5,169 nt of DNA, from the NCBI GenBank assembly GCA_902490055.1, contig CABUCP010000268.1:1-5169 (forward strand), read 5' to 3'. The position numbers were made by a program, and so were the translations under genes. The notes below the pieces were generated by a model. The model ran no database searches, was not told the origin of the DNA, and saw only the letters and a program-made list of their open reading frames with translations. Shown here piece after piece: positions 1-5,169 of this stretch (position 1 is its first letter; every line of letters starts with the position of its first letter). This DNA comes from an uncultured Klebsiella sp. GTDB taxonomy: Bacteria; Pseudomonadota; Gammaproteobacteria; Enterobacterales; Enterobacteriaceae.

Positions 1-938
1 CTATCGAGTTTGCCTGCCGCCCCCAGCAACGCCAGCTCGGTAGCCAGTTTCGCCATCGACATAATGGGATAGCGTACCGTCGTCAGCTGCGGGTCGGTGT
101 AACGGGAAATGGGGATGTCATCAAAACCGATTAGCGAGAGATGCTGCGGCACGGCAATACCGTTGTCCTTCAGGGTCGTCAGCGCCCCGGCCGCCATGCT
201 GTCGTTATAGGCGAACACCGCCGTCAGACCTAAATTCCGCCCCAGCAGTTCAACCATCGCCGCTTCGCCGCCCTGCATATCCGGGGAGCCCGAACCGACC
301 CAACTATCCGGAGCGATAATTCCCTGCTCCTGCAATGCCTTGCACCACCCTTCCCGCCGCAGCTGATCATCTTCGATACCATGGTTGGACGAGAGATAGC
401 CGATACGCTGATGGCCATGATTGAGCAGCATCCGCGTCGCCATCAGCGCGCCGCTGACGTTATCCAGACCCACGCAGCGATGGGCAAAGCCGGGCACGAT
501 GCGGTTGATCAGCACCATCCCCGGAATATGCTGCATAAAATCGCCGAGCTCGGCATCGCTTAACGCCTTCGAATGCACGATCAGCGCCGAACAGCGCTGG
601 CGAATCAGCACCTCAATAGCGTTGCGTTCTTTTTCCGCTTCATGATAGCTATTGCCGATCAGCACATATTTCTGATGCTGCTGCGCAACGGTATCCACCG
701 CTTTCACCAGCGCGCCGAAAAAAGCATCTGACACGTCCATCACCACCACGCCGATAGTGTCGCTGACCTGAGTCGCCAACGCCTGGGCATTGGCATTTGG
801 CCGATAACCCAGCTGCGTCACCGCCTTCATCACCACTTCCCGCGTGTCCGGGCTCACCAGCGCGCTATTATTCAACACGCGTGAAACCGTGGCCACGGAA
901 ACGCCCGCCTGACGGGCGACATCACGAATGGTGATCAT
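1..938 (-). CDS. galS: GalS, galactose isorepressor (LacI/GalR family), C-terminus cut by window edge
   Basis: GalS represses the mgl galactose transporter operon and other gal-regulon genes in the absence of galactose/fucose, acting as a cytoplasmic DNA-binding dimer. The window holds 312 codons. E. coli GalS is 346 residues, so roughly 34 C-terminal residues lie off the left edge. The protein begins [20 protein letters not shown], the LacI-family helix-turn-helix (residues 3-23). A hinge follows at about 46-56 ([11 protein letters not shown]), then the periplasmic-binding-protein-like sensor core, with typical segments [32 protein letters not shown] and [20 protein letters not shown]. The start is ATG 938-936; an AAGG Shine-Dalgarno (951-948) lies 9 bases upstream. 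The ATG four bases further upstream is out of frame. No stop or frameshift is seen. The dense operator/CRP region upstream suggests autoregulation, which is known for E. coli galS. GalR is the closest alternative, but the wording and the yeiB neighbour favour GalS. Confidence 0.96.
   Translation of the reverse strand, partial: MITIRDVARQAGVSVATVSRVLNNSALVSPDTREVVMKAVTQLGYRPNANAQALATQVSDTIGVVVMDVSDAFFGALVKAVDTVAQQHQKYVLIGNSYHEAEKERNAIEVLIRQRCSALIVHSKALSDAELGDFMQHIPGMVLINRIVPGFAHRCVGLDNVSGALMATRMLLNHGHQRIGYLSSNHGIEDDQLRREGWCKALQEQGIIAPDSWVGSGSPDMQGGEAAMVELLGRNLGLTAVFAYNDSMAAGALTTLKDNGIAVPQHLSLIGFDDIPISRYTDPQLTTVRYPIMSMAKLATELALLGAAGKLD
881..896 (-). promoter_or_regulatory. Possible intragenic GalR/GalS operator within galS
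   Basis: On the minus strand this 16-mer reads GTGGCCACGGTTTCAC. Against the gal-family operator consensus GTGKAANCGNTTNCAC it agrees at 11 of 13 specified positions, with a perfect right half. It lies in codons 15-20 of galS (recognition helix, VATVSR). Its centre, 888.5, is 167 bp from the upstream operator centre, about 16 helical turns. The gal operon also pairs an upstream and an intragenic operator to form a repression loop. The match could equally be a by-product of coding for the conserved VATVS motif, so this is inference only. Confidence 0.35.
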
Positions 939-994
939 ACATACCCGCCTTTATCGCATTGCAATACGTCACACCCACCTCCTGTGTCCAGCAA

Positions 995-1010
995 GGTGGC
1001 TATTCTGGCA
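995..1010 (-). promoter_or_regulatory. Predicted galS promoter (extended -10, start near 995)
   Basis: The minus strand reads TGCCAGAAT at 1010-1002. This is a TGN extended -10 followed by CAGAAT (1007-1002), which matches TATAAT at 4 of 6 positions. A start about 7 bases downstream would fall near 995. That puts the CRP site centre (1036.5) at -41.5, the class II activation position, and the operator centre (1055.5) at about -60.5. No good -35 hexamer is visible, as expected when CRP occupies that site. The leader would be about 57 nt. The position is inferred from spacing and -10 similarity; no transcript data support it. Confidence 0.55.
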
Positions 1011-1028
1011 GCGACGTGCAGCGCGCTA

Positions 1029-1044
1029 CGTGAGTGAAGTCACA
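1029..1044 (-). promoter_or_regulatory. CRP-cAMP binding site upstream of galS
   Basis: The minus strand reads TGTGA, six bases, then TCACG. This is 9 of 10 positions of the CRP consensus TGTGA-N6-TCACA. It sits in the yeiB-galS intergenic gap, directly between the gal operator and the predicted -10. E. coli galS is known to be CRP-activated, so the site would make galS expression responsive to glucose status. Confidence 0.8.
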
Positions 1045-1047
1045 CGG

Positions 1048-1063
1048 CTGGAAACGGTTACAT
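1048..1063. promoter_or_regulatory. GalR/GalS operator upstream of galS
   Basis: The plus strand reads CTGGAAACGGTTACAT. It matches the gal operator consensus GTGKAANCGNTTNCAC at every specified position except the first and last base. It lies 3 bases beyond the CRP site, inside the yeiB-galS intergenic region. Autoregulation of galS by GalS (and repression by GalR) through such an operator is established in E. coli. The position near -60.5 mirrors the external operator of the gal operon. Confidence 0.85.
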
Positions 1064-1093
1064 CCATTTTGTTAATGATTGTGATCGAGATCG

Positions 1094-2251
1094 TTATACA
1101 GATGTATCTCTGCATGATGTCCCTGAAGCTCTCAGGGTTAACTGACGCCACAACCACTCAACGGGCCCCTGGCGGAAATGACGCAGCCAAAGCTGTGAAA
1201 AGAGGAGATTGACGGCCCATACCGCCGGGACAAACGCCAGCAGCTGAAAACGGCCAAATTTCATGAACAAATCAAAGCGATAGAATAGCGTAGTGCAGAT
1301 CAGGGTTTGGAGTAAGTAGTTGCTGAGCGCCATCCGTCCCACGCAGGCAATCGCCCCGACCAGACGGAAGCGGCACAGCTGTGGCCAGAATCCCCACGCC
1401 AGCGCGGCATAGCCGATGGTTTGCAACGGCGCCCCGAGTTCGCGCGGCGCCTGCAGCAGAAACCCACACCAGCGATAATCCCACTGCAGATACCACTGCG
1501 CGGCGATCGCTGGCAGGTTAACCACCATCCCGGCAAAAATCAGCGCGGCCCCGACGCGACGATAGTGGCTAAGACTAAACTGCCCTTTCAACCACCCGCA
1601 GCGCATCAGCGCCGCGCCCATGAGCATCATCCCTGCCAGCTGCCAGCCGTACTGGACGCCGAGCGCCACCAGGTTATCCGATAACATATCGGCACGATTG
1701 CTAACCGCCTCAATACCGCCGCGCAGCTTCCAGTATTGCTCATACTGCAAGTTCGCGGCGTCAGGCACCCACGAGCGGCTGGCGCCGTTAGCGGAGATCA
1801 GCCCCAGCAGCACCAGCACCGCAATGCCGATCAGGTAAAGCACCGCACCGGTATTAAACAGCGATTTCACGTGATGAGCGTCGCGAACCATGCGCCAGGC
1901 GATCAGCCCCACCAGCGCATAAGCCAGCAGAATATCGCCATCCCAGAAAAAGAGACCGTGAATAAAGCCCAGCAGAGCAAGCAGCGTCAGCCGCGACTGG
2001 ATCCAGCGTTTACCGCGCGCCAGCAGCATCTGCAGCCCGGCGCCGAACAACAAGGCAAACAGCGTGAGGAATTTTACCTGCGCAAATAGATCGAGGATAG
2101 CCCAGGTCCAGGCATCGCTCAGCGAGATACTCCCGGCCCAGGCCGGATTAAGATAGGCCGCCTTCGGTAAGCCGAAGGCGGTGATGTTCAGTAACAGGAT
2201 GCCGAGAATGGCGACGCCGCGAACGAAGTCCAGCGTAACGTTTCTCTCCAT
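1094..2251 (-). CDS. yeiB: YeiB, DUF418 family inner-membrane protein of unknown function
   Basis: This 385-residue polytopic membrane protein has the same length as E. coli YeiB as I recall it. Hydrophobic stretches that look like membrane segments lie at about residues 11-28, 54-77, 104-121, 134-152, 199-217, 233-252, 275-292, 308-324 and 336-356. The C-terminal DUF418 signature is visible as GRMALSNYLLQTLICTTLFY (305-324) and GPVEWLWRQLT (362-372). The DUF418 family has no assigned biochemical function; a transport or acyltransferase-like role has only been guessed. The start ATG (2251-2249) lies 15 bases after the folE stop and has a GGAG Shine-Dalgarno (2263-2260) 8 bases upstream, so it is very probably co-transcribed with folE. 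The last residues (SGTSCRDTSV) differ from E. coli, but the reading frame is intact. A strong hairpin spans codons 24-32. No rho-independent terminator follows the TAA. Confidence 0.93.
   Translation of the reverse strand: MERNVTLDFVRGVAILGILLLNITAFGLPKAAYLNPAWAGSISLSDAWTWAILDLFAQVKFLTLFALLFGAGLQMLLARGKRWIQSRLTLLALLGFIHGLFFWDGDILLAYALVGLIAWRMVRDAHHVKSLFNTGAVLYLIGIAVLVLLGLISANGASRSWVPDAANLQYEQYWKLRGGIEAVSNRADMLSDNLVALGVQYGWQLAGMMLMGAALMRCGWLKGQFSLSHYRRVGAALIFAGMVVNLPAIAAQWYLQWDYRWCGFLLQAPRELGAPLQTIGYAALAWGFWPQLCRFRLVGAIACVGRMALSNYLLQTLICTTLFYRFDLFMKFGRFQLLAFVPAVWAVNLLFSQLWLRHFRQGPVEWLWRQLTLRASGTSCRDTSV
1909..1916 (-). other. Chi octamer
   Basis: The minus strand reads GCTGGTGG, the exact Chi sequence recognised by RecBCD in enterobacteria, inside yeiB. 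Chi is over-represented in enteric chromosomes, so one copy in a window this size is expected. It supports an enterobacterial origin only weakly. Confidence 0.6.
2158..2181 (-). repeat. Perfect 10-bp inverted repeat (strong hairpin) in early yeiB
   Basis: The arms CCGCCTTCGG (2158-2167) and CCGAAGGCGG (2172-2181) are exact reverse complements separated by the four bases TAAG. The RNA of the yeiB strand would form a GC-rich 10-bp stem with a CUUA loop, spanning about codons 24-32 (AFGLPKAAY). No run of T follows on either strand, so it is not a canonical intrinsic terminator. It may slow translation or protect folE mRNA from 3' decay; this is inference. Confidence 0.7.
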
Positions 2252-2266
2252 GCGCCCTGCTCCGAA

Positions 2267-2935
2267 TTAATTGTGGTGACGTACGGCGCGCAGGAACTCC
2301 TGGCGGGTATTCTGGCTGGATTTAAACAGACCGCCCAACGAGGTGGTGGTGGTTGCGCTGGTCGCGTCGCGAATGCCGCGCGCTTTCACGCAATAGTGCA
2401 CCGCGTCAATCGACACCGCAACGTTGCTGGTGCCCAGCAGGGTCTGCAGCGCGGTAAGGATCTGCTGCGTCAAACGCTCCTGCACCTGCGGGCGCTGGGC
2501 GAAGAACTGCACAATGCGGTTGATTTTCGACAGGCCGATGACCGAGTCTTTCGGGATGTACGCCACGGTCGCTTTACCATCGATGGTAACAAAGTGGTGC
2601 TCGCAGGTACTGGTCAGCGTGATATCGCGCACAGTGACCATCTCGTCGACCTTCATTTTGTTTTCGATAACGGTGATTTTCGGGAACCGGGCGTAATCCA
2701 GGCCGGAGAAAATCTCGTCAACGTACATTTTGGCGATGCGGTGCGGAGTCTCCATCAGGCTGTCGTCACTGAGATCGAGATTCAGCAGTTGCATAATCTC
2801 AGTCATGTGCCCGGCGATCAGACGCTTGCGCGTTTCATTATCAATTTCTTGTACTGGCGGACGCAGCGGCGTCTCCAGCCCACGAGCGACCAGCGCTTCA
2901 TGAACGAGTATGGCTTCTTTACTCAATGATGACAT
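2267..2935 (-). CDS. folE: FolE, GTP cyclohydrolase I
   Basis: FolE converts GTP to 7,8-dihydroneopterin triphosphate plus formate, the first committed step of tetrahydrofolate synthesis. In E. coli it is a cytoplasmic homodecamer. The 222-residue length equals the E. coli enzyme. The zinc ligands Cys111, His114 and Cys182 are present, as are the catalytic histidines His113 and His180, within [20 protein letters not shown] (109-128) and [19 protein letters not shown] (179-197). The motif [20 protein letters not shown] (60-79) is also characteristic. The ATG at 2935-2933 is preceded by AGGAG (2947-2943) at a 7-base spacing, which settles the start. yeiB follows after 15 bases in an apparent operon, while yeiG is divergent. 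E. coli folE has been linked to MetJ control, but I see no convincing tandem met-box here. No truncation or odd residues are seen. Confidence 0.98.
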   Translation of the reverse strand: MSSLSKEAILVHEALVARGLETPLRPPVQEIDNETRKRLIAGHMTEIMQLLNLDLSDDSLMETPHRIAKMYVDEIFSGLDYARFPKITVIENKMKVDEMVTVRDITLTSTCEHHFVTIDGKATVAYIPKDSVIGLSKINRIVQFFAQRPQVQERLTQQILTALQTLLGTSNVAVSIDAVHYCVKARGIRDATSATTTTSLGGLFKSSQNTRQEFLRAVRHHN

Positions 2936-2961
2936 TTAGGTTCTCCTGCAGGTGTGGCGCT

Positions 2962-2983
2962 CTTTGCTCTTCTGAGGGCAAAG
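2962..2983 (-). repeat. Small inverted repeat in the folE leader
   Basis: CTTTGC (2962-2967) and GCAAAG (2978-2983) are exact reverse complements with a 10-base loop. An alternative fold pairs CTTTG/CAAAG plus an inner CTC/GAG on AGAA. The element ends 27 bases upstream of the folE ATG and would lie in the 5' leader if transcription begins upstream of 2983. It does not sequester the AGGAG. A role in mRNA stability is possible; it may also be chance. Confidence 0.35.
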
Positions 2984-3036
2984 TTTGCACTCATTGTGCG
3001 TGAGGTGGCGCACATAATCCAGTAGCCGTGGTGATA

Positions 3037-3042
3037 ATTATT
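3037..3042 (-). promoter_or_regulatory. Candidate folE -10 element
   Basis: The minus strand reads AATAAT here, 5 of 6 to TATAAT, which would place the start near 3030 and give a leader of about 95 nt. No convincing -35 hexamer is seen at 16-18 bp. A weaker alternative -10, GATTAT, lies at 3019-3014. Either could be the true promoter; the choice is a guess. Confidence 0.25.
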
Positions 3043-3089
3043 GAAATTGGCGCAGCCTTTCATTATTACCGGCGCCGCTGGACGTCGTC

Positions 3090-3131
3090 GATGCGCGTAG
3101 CCAGCGAACCCCGCCGCTGTCGCGCGCAATC
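3090..3131. repeat. GC-rich imperfect hairpin in the folE-yeiG gap
   Basis: GATGCGCG (3090-3097) can pair with CGCGCAATC (3123-3131), leaving one bulged A. Inside it, CAGCG (3102-3106) pairs with CGCTG (3115-3119) around an eight-base loop, with a small internal loop between the two stems. There is no flanking T-run, so it is not a standard terminator. It lies in the GC-rich half of the intergenic region; the function is unknown. Confidence 0.4.
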
Positions 3132-3168
3132 ATTAGTACTGTAGATATTTTGATATGTTCTTTATAAC

Positions 3169-3185
3169 TTGCATTAATGATGCAA
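3169..3185. repeat. 17-bp inverted repeat TTGCAT-N5-ATGCAA upstream of yeiG
   Basis: TTGCAT (3169-3174) and ATGCAA (3180-3185) are perfect reverse complements separated by TAATG. The size and AT content are typical of a dimeric regulator's operator. It is in the AT-rich, yeiG-proximal half, next to promoter-like hexamers (TTGATA at 3150-3155, TATAAC at 3163-3168). I do not recognise the motif as belonging to a known regulator. Confidence 0.4.
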
Positions 3186-3204
3186 TAGCTTCGCATTACG
3201 GGAA

Positions 3205-3221
3205 AGTGAAAGTTGCTCACT
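3205..3221. repeat. Second 17-bp inverted repeat AGTGA-N7-TCACT upstream of yeiG
   Basis: AGTGA (3205-3209) and TCACT (3217-3221) are exact reverse complements. It resembles a CRP site, but the spacer between the GTGA and TCAC cores is 7 rather than 6, so CRP binding is doubtful. Its centre is 36 bp downstream of the centre of the other inverted repeat and about 38 bp upstream of the predicted yeiG start at 3251. Confidence 0.35.
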
Positions 3222-3238
3222 GGTTAATGAAATTTCTG

Positions 3239-3244
3239 TATTAT
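3239..3244 (+). promoter_or_regulatory. Candidate yeiG -10 element
   Basis: TATTAT matches TATAAT at 5 of 6 positions. It would start transcription near 3251, giving a leader of about 28 nt before the yeiG ATG. The -35 window has only a 3-of-6 match (CTCACT, 17-bp spacer). Alternatives further upstream are TATAAC (3163-3168) and TTGATA (3150-3155) with ATTAAT (3173-3178). Confidence 0.35.
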
Positions 3245-3278
3245 TAAGCATTACACATAGATACCCGAGGAGCCCTGC

Positions 3279-4115
3279 ATGGAACTGCTTGAAGAGCATC
3301 GCTGTTACGAGGGCCGACAGCAGCGCTGGCGGCACCACTCCAGTACCCTGAACTGCGCCATGACGTTCAGCATCTTTTTACCGCCGACGGCAGAAACTGC
3401 GCCGCCGCCGGTGCTGTACTGGCTGTCCGGTTTAACCTGCAACGACGAGAACTTCACCACCAAGGCCGGCGCCCAGCGCGTGGCCGCTGAACTGGGTATC
3501 GCGCTAGTCATGCCGGATACCAGCCCGCGCGGCGATGACGTCGCCGATGACGCTGGTTACGATCTCGGTAAAGGCGCCGGTTTTTACCTCAACGCTACAC
3601 AGGCGCCGTGGGCGGCATATTTCCGCATGTACGATTACCTGCGCGATGAACTGCCGCAGCTGATTAACCGCCAATTTAAAGTCGCCGAGCGCTGCGCCAT
3701 CAGCGGTCACTCAATGGGCGGCCACGGCGCGCTGATCGTGGCGCTGAAAAACCCCGGTCGCTTTACCAGCGTCTCGGCCTTCGCGCCGATCGTTAACCCC
3801 TGCAAAGTACCATGGGGACAAAAGGCCTTTAGCGCTTATTTGGGCGATGATGAAGCGACGTGGCAGCACTGGGATAGCTGCGCGTTGATGCAGGCAAGCG
3901 AGGCCGGGCATGCCATTCCTACGCTCATTGACCAGGGGGACGCCGACCAGTTCCTCGGTACCCAACTGCAACCCGCGGTGCTGGCGGAAGTGGCGCGGCA
4001 GAAACAGTGGCCGCTGACTCTGCGTATTCAGCCAGGCTACGACCACAGCTACTATTTCATCGCTTCATTTATTGAAGATCATCTGCGCTTCCACGCGCAG
4101 TTCCTGCTGAAGTAG
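3279..4115 (+). CDS. yeiG: YeiG, S-formylglutathione hydrolase (esterase D family)
   Basis: YeiG hydrolyses S-formylglutathione to formate and glutathione, the last step of glutathione-dependent formaldehyde detoxification in the cytoplasm. In E. coli it is a constitutive-type partner of FrmB. The protein is 278 residues, the E. coli length, with an alpha/beta-hydrolase fold. The nucleophile elbow GHSMGGHG places Ser at 145; Asp223 (DQGDADQFL) and His256 (GYDHSYYF) complete the triad at the numbering known for E. coli YeiG. Other family markers are [20 protein letters not shown] (47-66), MPDTSPRG (78-85) and AFAPIVNP (167-174). The ATG has AGGAG (3268-3272) six bases upstream. It is transcribed alone, divergent from folE and convergent with cirA, and ends at a shared terminator. 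FrmB is the main alternative, but the neighbours and sequence favour yeiG. No frmR/frmA is nearby. Confidence 0.96.
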   Translation: MELLEEHRCYEGRQQRWRHHSSTLNCAMTFSIFLPPTAETAPPPVLYWLSGLTCNDENFTTKAGAQRVAAELGIALVMPDTSPRGDDVADDAGYDLGKGAGFYLNATQAPWAAYFRMYDYLRDELPQLINRQFKVAERCAISGHSMGGHGALIVALKNPGRFTSVSAFAPIVNPCKVPWGQKAFSAYLGDDEATWQHWDSCALMQASEAGHAIPTLIDQGDADQFLGTQLQPAVLAEVARQKQWPLTLRIQPGYDHSYYFIASFIEDHLRFHAQFLLK

Positions 4116-4129
4116 CCGCCAGGTGCCAA

Positions 4130-4158
4130 AAAGGGTAGTCAGAATCTGACTACCCTTT
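4130..4158. terminator. Bidirectional rho-independent terminator between yeiG and cirA
   Basis: The arms AAAGGGTAGTCAG (4130-4142) and CTGACTACCCTTT (4146-4158) are perfect 13-base reverse complements around AAT. The plus strand continues TTTATTTC; the minus strand gives an uninterrupted run of five T. It lies 14 bases after the yeiG stop and 14 bases after the cirA stop (TGA 4175-4173), so it can end both convergent transcripts. The minus-strand T-run suggests it may be stronger for cirA. Confidence 0.93.
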
Positions 4159-4172
4159 ATTTCACGCCGCTA

Positions 4173-5169
4173 TCAGAAGCGGTAATCGACGGCCATAAAG
4201 TAGCGACGACCATCTTCGGTATAGCTGTAATCGTCGCGGCTCAGGTCTTTATCGCCAACGTTAAGTACCCCGGAGCGCAGCTTCACGCTTTTGCTGACCT
4301 GCCACGCGGCGCCGATATCAAACATGGTATAGCCGCCCGGCGTTTTGCCGGTCGCGCTTACCGCGCGCTGCTCGCCGGTGTAGTTAGCGGTTACATAGAA
4401 TGACCAATCCTCCAGCGGTTTCCAGTCGAGGGTACCGTTAGCGGTATGGAACGGCAGCGTCTGCAGCGGTTTGTTGCCGCCGTTGCTCAGATCGCGACCA
4501 TCGTTATAGGTATAGTTGACCGTCAGTTTCCACTCTTCGCCGAATGGCACCTTCACTTCGGTTTCCACGCCTTTAATACGCGCTTTGTTGACGTTGAAAT
4601 AGCGGAACACCGGCACGCGCTTACCGTTCACGGTTTTCCAGCCGACGAAGTTCGGGTAGCCCGGCGCTTCGCTGGCGCTGGAGGTGCGCAGGATGTCTAT
4701 CATATCATCAACGTTGTTCTGGAAGGCGGTCACGCTGCCTTCGATCCCTTCCAGCCAGCCCTCTTCGCCGCTGTAGTAAAGGCCAAGCTCGAAGCTTTCG
4801 CTGGTTTCCGGTTTCAGATCCGGGTTACCGATGATGCTGCAGCTCCCGCGGCAGGAGTTGGTGGTCCAGTCCGGGTTCAGCTGCAGCAGCGATGGCGCTT
4901 TAAAGGCGGTCGCCCAACCGCCCTTCACGGTGACGGTATCGGTAGCGTTATACACCAGGTACGCACGCGGACTCCAGTGATCGCCATAGGTCTGGTGATC
5001 GTCCATACGGATACCGGTGGTCAGCGCCAGTGGTTCAAAAATTCGCCACTCATCTTCAAGGAACAGCGCATACTGGCTGGCGGAGGTTGATTTGCCGCCG
5101 CTGCTCAGGTTCACTGGGTCTTTCAGCTTATCATGGCGCCATTCGCCGCCGAGGGTGACGATCTGGTTG
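4173..5169 (-). CDS. cirA: CirA, TonB-dependent catecholate siderophore/colicin I receptor, N-terminal half beyond window
   Basis: CirA imports iron complexes of catecholates (dihydroxybenzoylserine and related compounds) across the outer membrane using TonB energy, and is the receptor for colicins Ia/Ib. The window contains 331 codons plus the stop, the C-terminal half of a roughly 660-residue protein. It holds barrel strands only; the signal peptide, TonB box and plug lie off the right edge. Visible markers are [49 protein letters not shown], the [15 protein letters not shown] motif common to TonB-dependent receptors, and an extracellular-loop cysteine pair (SCRGSC, Cys106 and Cys110 of the visible part). 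The protein ends FMAVDYRF; a terminal Phe is the usual outer-membrane assembly signal. The frame is open to the window edge, so the GTG at 5114 is an internal Val, not a start. The expected Fur-controlled promoter is outside. Confidence 0.96.
   Translation of the reverse strand, partial: NQIVTLGGEWRHDKLKDPVNLSSGGKSTSASQYALFLEDEWRIFEPLALTTGIRMDDHQTYGDHWSPRAYLVYNATDTVTVKGGWATAFKAPSLLQLNPDWTTNSCRGSCSIIGNPDLKPETSESFELGLYYSGEEGWLEGIEGSVTAFQNNVDDMIDILRTSSASEAPGYPNFVGWKTVNGKRVPVFRYFNVNKARIKGVETEVKVPFGEEWKLTVNYTYNDGRDLSNGGNKPLQTLPFHTANGTLDWKPLEDWSFYVTANYTGEQRAVSATGKTPGGYTMFDIGAAWQVSKSVKLRSGVLNVGDKDLSRDDYSYTEDGRRYFMAVDYRF

Larger units (their letters stand above)
2936..3278. other. folE-yeiG divergent intergenic region
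   Basis: These 343 bases carry no credible gene. The short frames that cross them either run into folE in the wrong frame or lack a ribosome binding site. The stretch must hold the promoters of both folE (leftward) and yeiG (rightward). It is compositionally split: about 3044-3127 is GC-rich with self-complementary segments, while 3130-3265 is clearly AT-rich. Individual hairpins, inverted repeats and promoter candidates are listed separately. I see no tRNA, REP/ERIC-type repeat or insertion sequence. Confidence 0.8.

Noticed and set aside
958..973. CRP-like sequence ending in TCACA near the galS start
   Set aside because: The other half site (ATTGC) does not match TGTGA, and it lies downstream of the better-supported promoter.
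1121..1137. CCCTGA/TCAGGG hairpin near the 3' end of yeiB as a terminator
   Set aside because: It has only a 6-bp stem, lies inside the coding sequence and has no T-run on either strand.
2273..2929. A 218-codon open frame on the plus strand, antisense to nearly all of folE
   Set aside because: folE is certain on the other strand, and its GC-rich codon pattern leaves the opposite frame open. The frame has no recognisable domain and shows no family resemblance.
3080..3095. Possible MetJ met-box (GGACGTCG followed by TCGATGCG) upstream of folE
   Set aside because: The first 8-mer fits AGACGTCT at 6 of 8 positions, but the tandem neighbours on either side match poorly. MetJ needs at least two adjacent boxes.
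2923..3129. Short minus-strand frame (68 codons) crossing the folE leader into the folE start in another frame
   Set aside because: Its composition is unlike a protein, there is no evident ribosome binding site, and it overlaps the certain folE start.
3091..3144. 17-codon plus-strand micro-ORF (MRVASEPRRC...) in the folE-yeiG gap
   Set aside because: There is no good Shine-Dalgarno sequence, it lies within the hairpin block, and nothing about the peptide suggests a leader or toxin.
4446..5090. A 214-codon open frame on the plus strand, antisense to cirA
   Set aside because: It mirrors the codon structure of cirA, which is a clear outer-membrane receptor; there is no recognisable protein family and no independent support.
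4173..5114. Treating the cirA fragment as a complete 313-codon gene starting at GTG 5114
   Set aside because: The frame stays open to the window edge with continuous receptor-barrel sequence upstream, so the gene is merely cut by the window.

Overview
The window is a conserved chromosomal segment of a gamma-proteobacterium of the family Enterobacteriaceae. Five recognisable genes appear in the order and orientation I remember from E. coli K-12: galS (minus, cut by the left edge), yeiB (minus), folE (minus), yeiG (plus) and cirA (minus, cut by the right edge). The proteins follow the E. coli versions closely, but not identically, and the DNA is GC-rich with many GC-ending codons. This suggests a Klebsiella/Raoultella/Enterobacter-like relative rather than E. 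coli itself. I cannot fix the genus by eye.

Layout. Positions 1-938 hold galS, the galactose isorepressor; mglBAC would be expected just beyond the left edge. Positions 939-1093 are a compact control region for galS. They carry a near-consensus GalR/GalS operator, a strong CRP site and an extended -10, at spacings matching the classical gal promoter (operator centre about -60.5, CRP centre -41.5). A second operator-like 16-mer lies inside the galS coding sequence. Positions 1094-2251 (yeiB, a DUF418 membrane protein) and 2267-2935 (folE, GTP cyclohydrolase I) form a tight operon with a 15-base gap. Positions 2936-3278 are a 343-base divergent intergenic region. Its folE side is GC-rich with hairpins, and its yeiG side is AT-rich with two small inverted repeats and promoter-like sequences. 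Positions 3279-4115 encode yeiG, an S-formylglutathione hydrolase with an intact Ser-Asp-His triad. A 13-bp-stem bidirectional terminator (4130-4158) separates it from the convergent cirA, of which 4173-5169 encodes the C-terminal half of the outer-membrane receptor barrel.

The genes do not form one pathway. They serve galactose control (galS), tetrahydrofolate/pterin synthesis (folE), formaldehyde detoxification (yeiG), catecholate iron uptake (cirA) and an unknown membrane role (yeiB). I see no mobile element, CRISPR array, tRNA, toxin-antitoxin or defence gene, and no convincing undescribed system. The most interesting signals are regulatory: the gal-like architecture of the galS promoter, the possible intragenic operator, a very strong hairpin early in yeiB, and unexplained symmetric elements upstream of yeiG.
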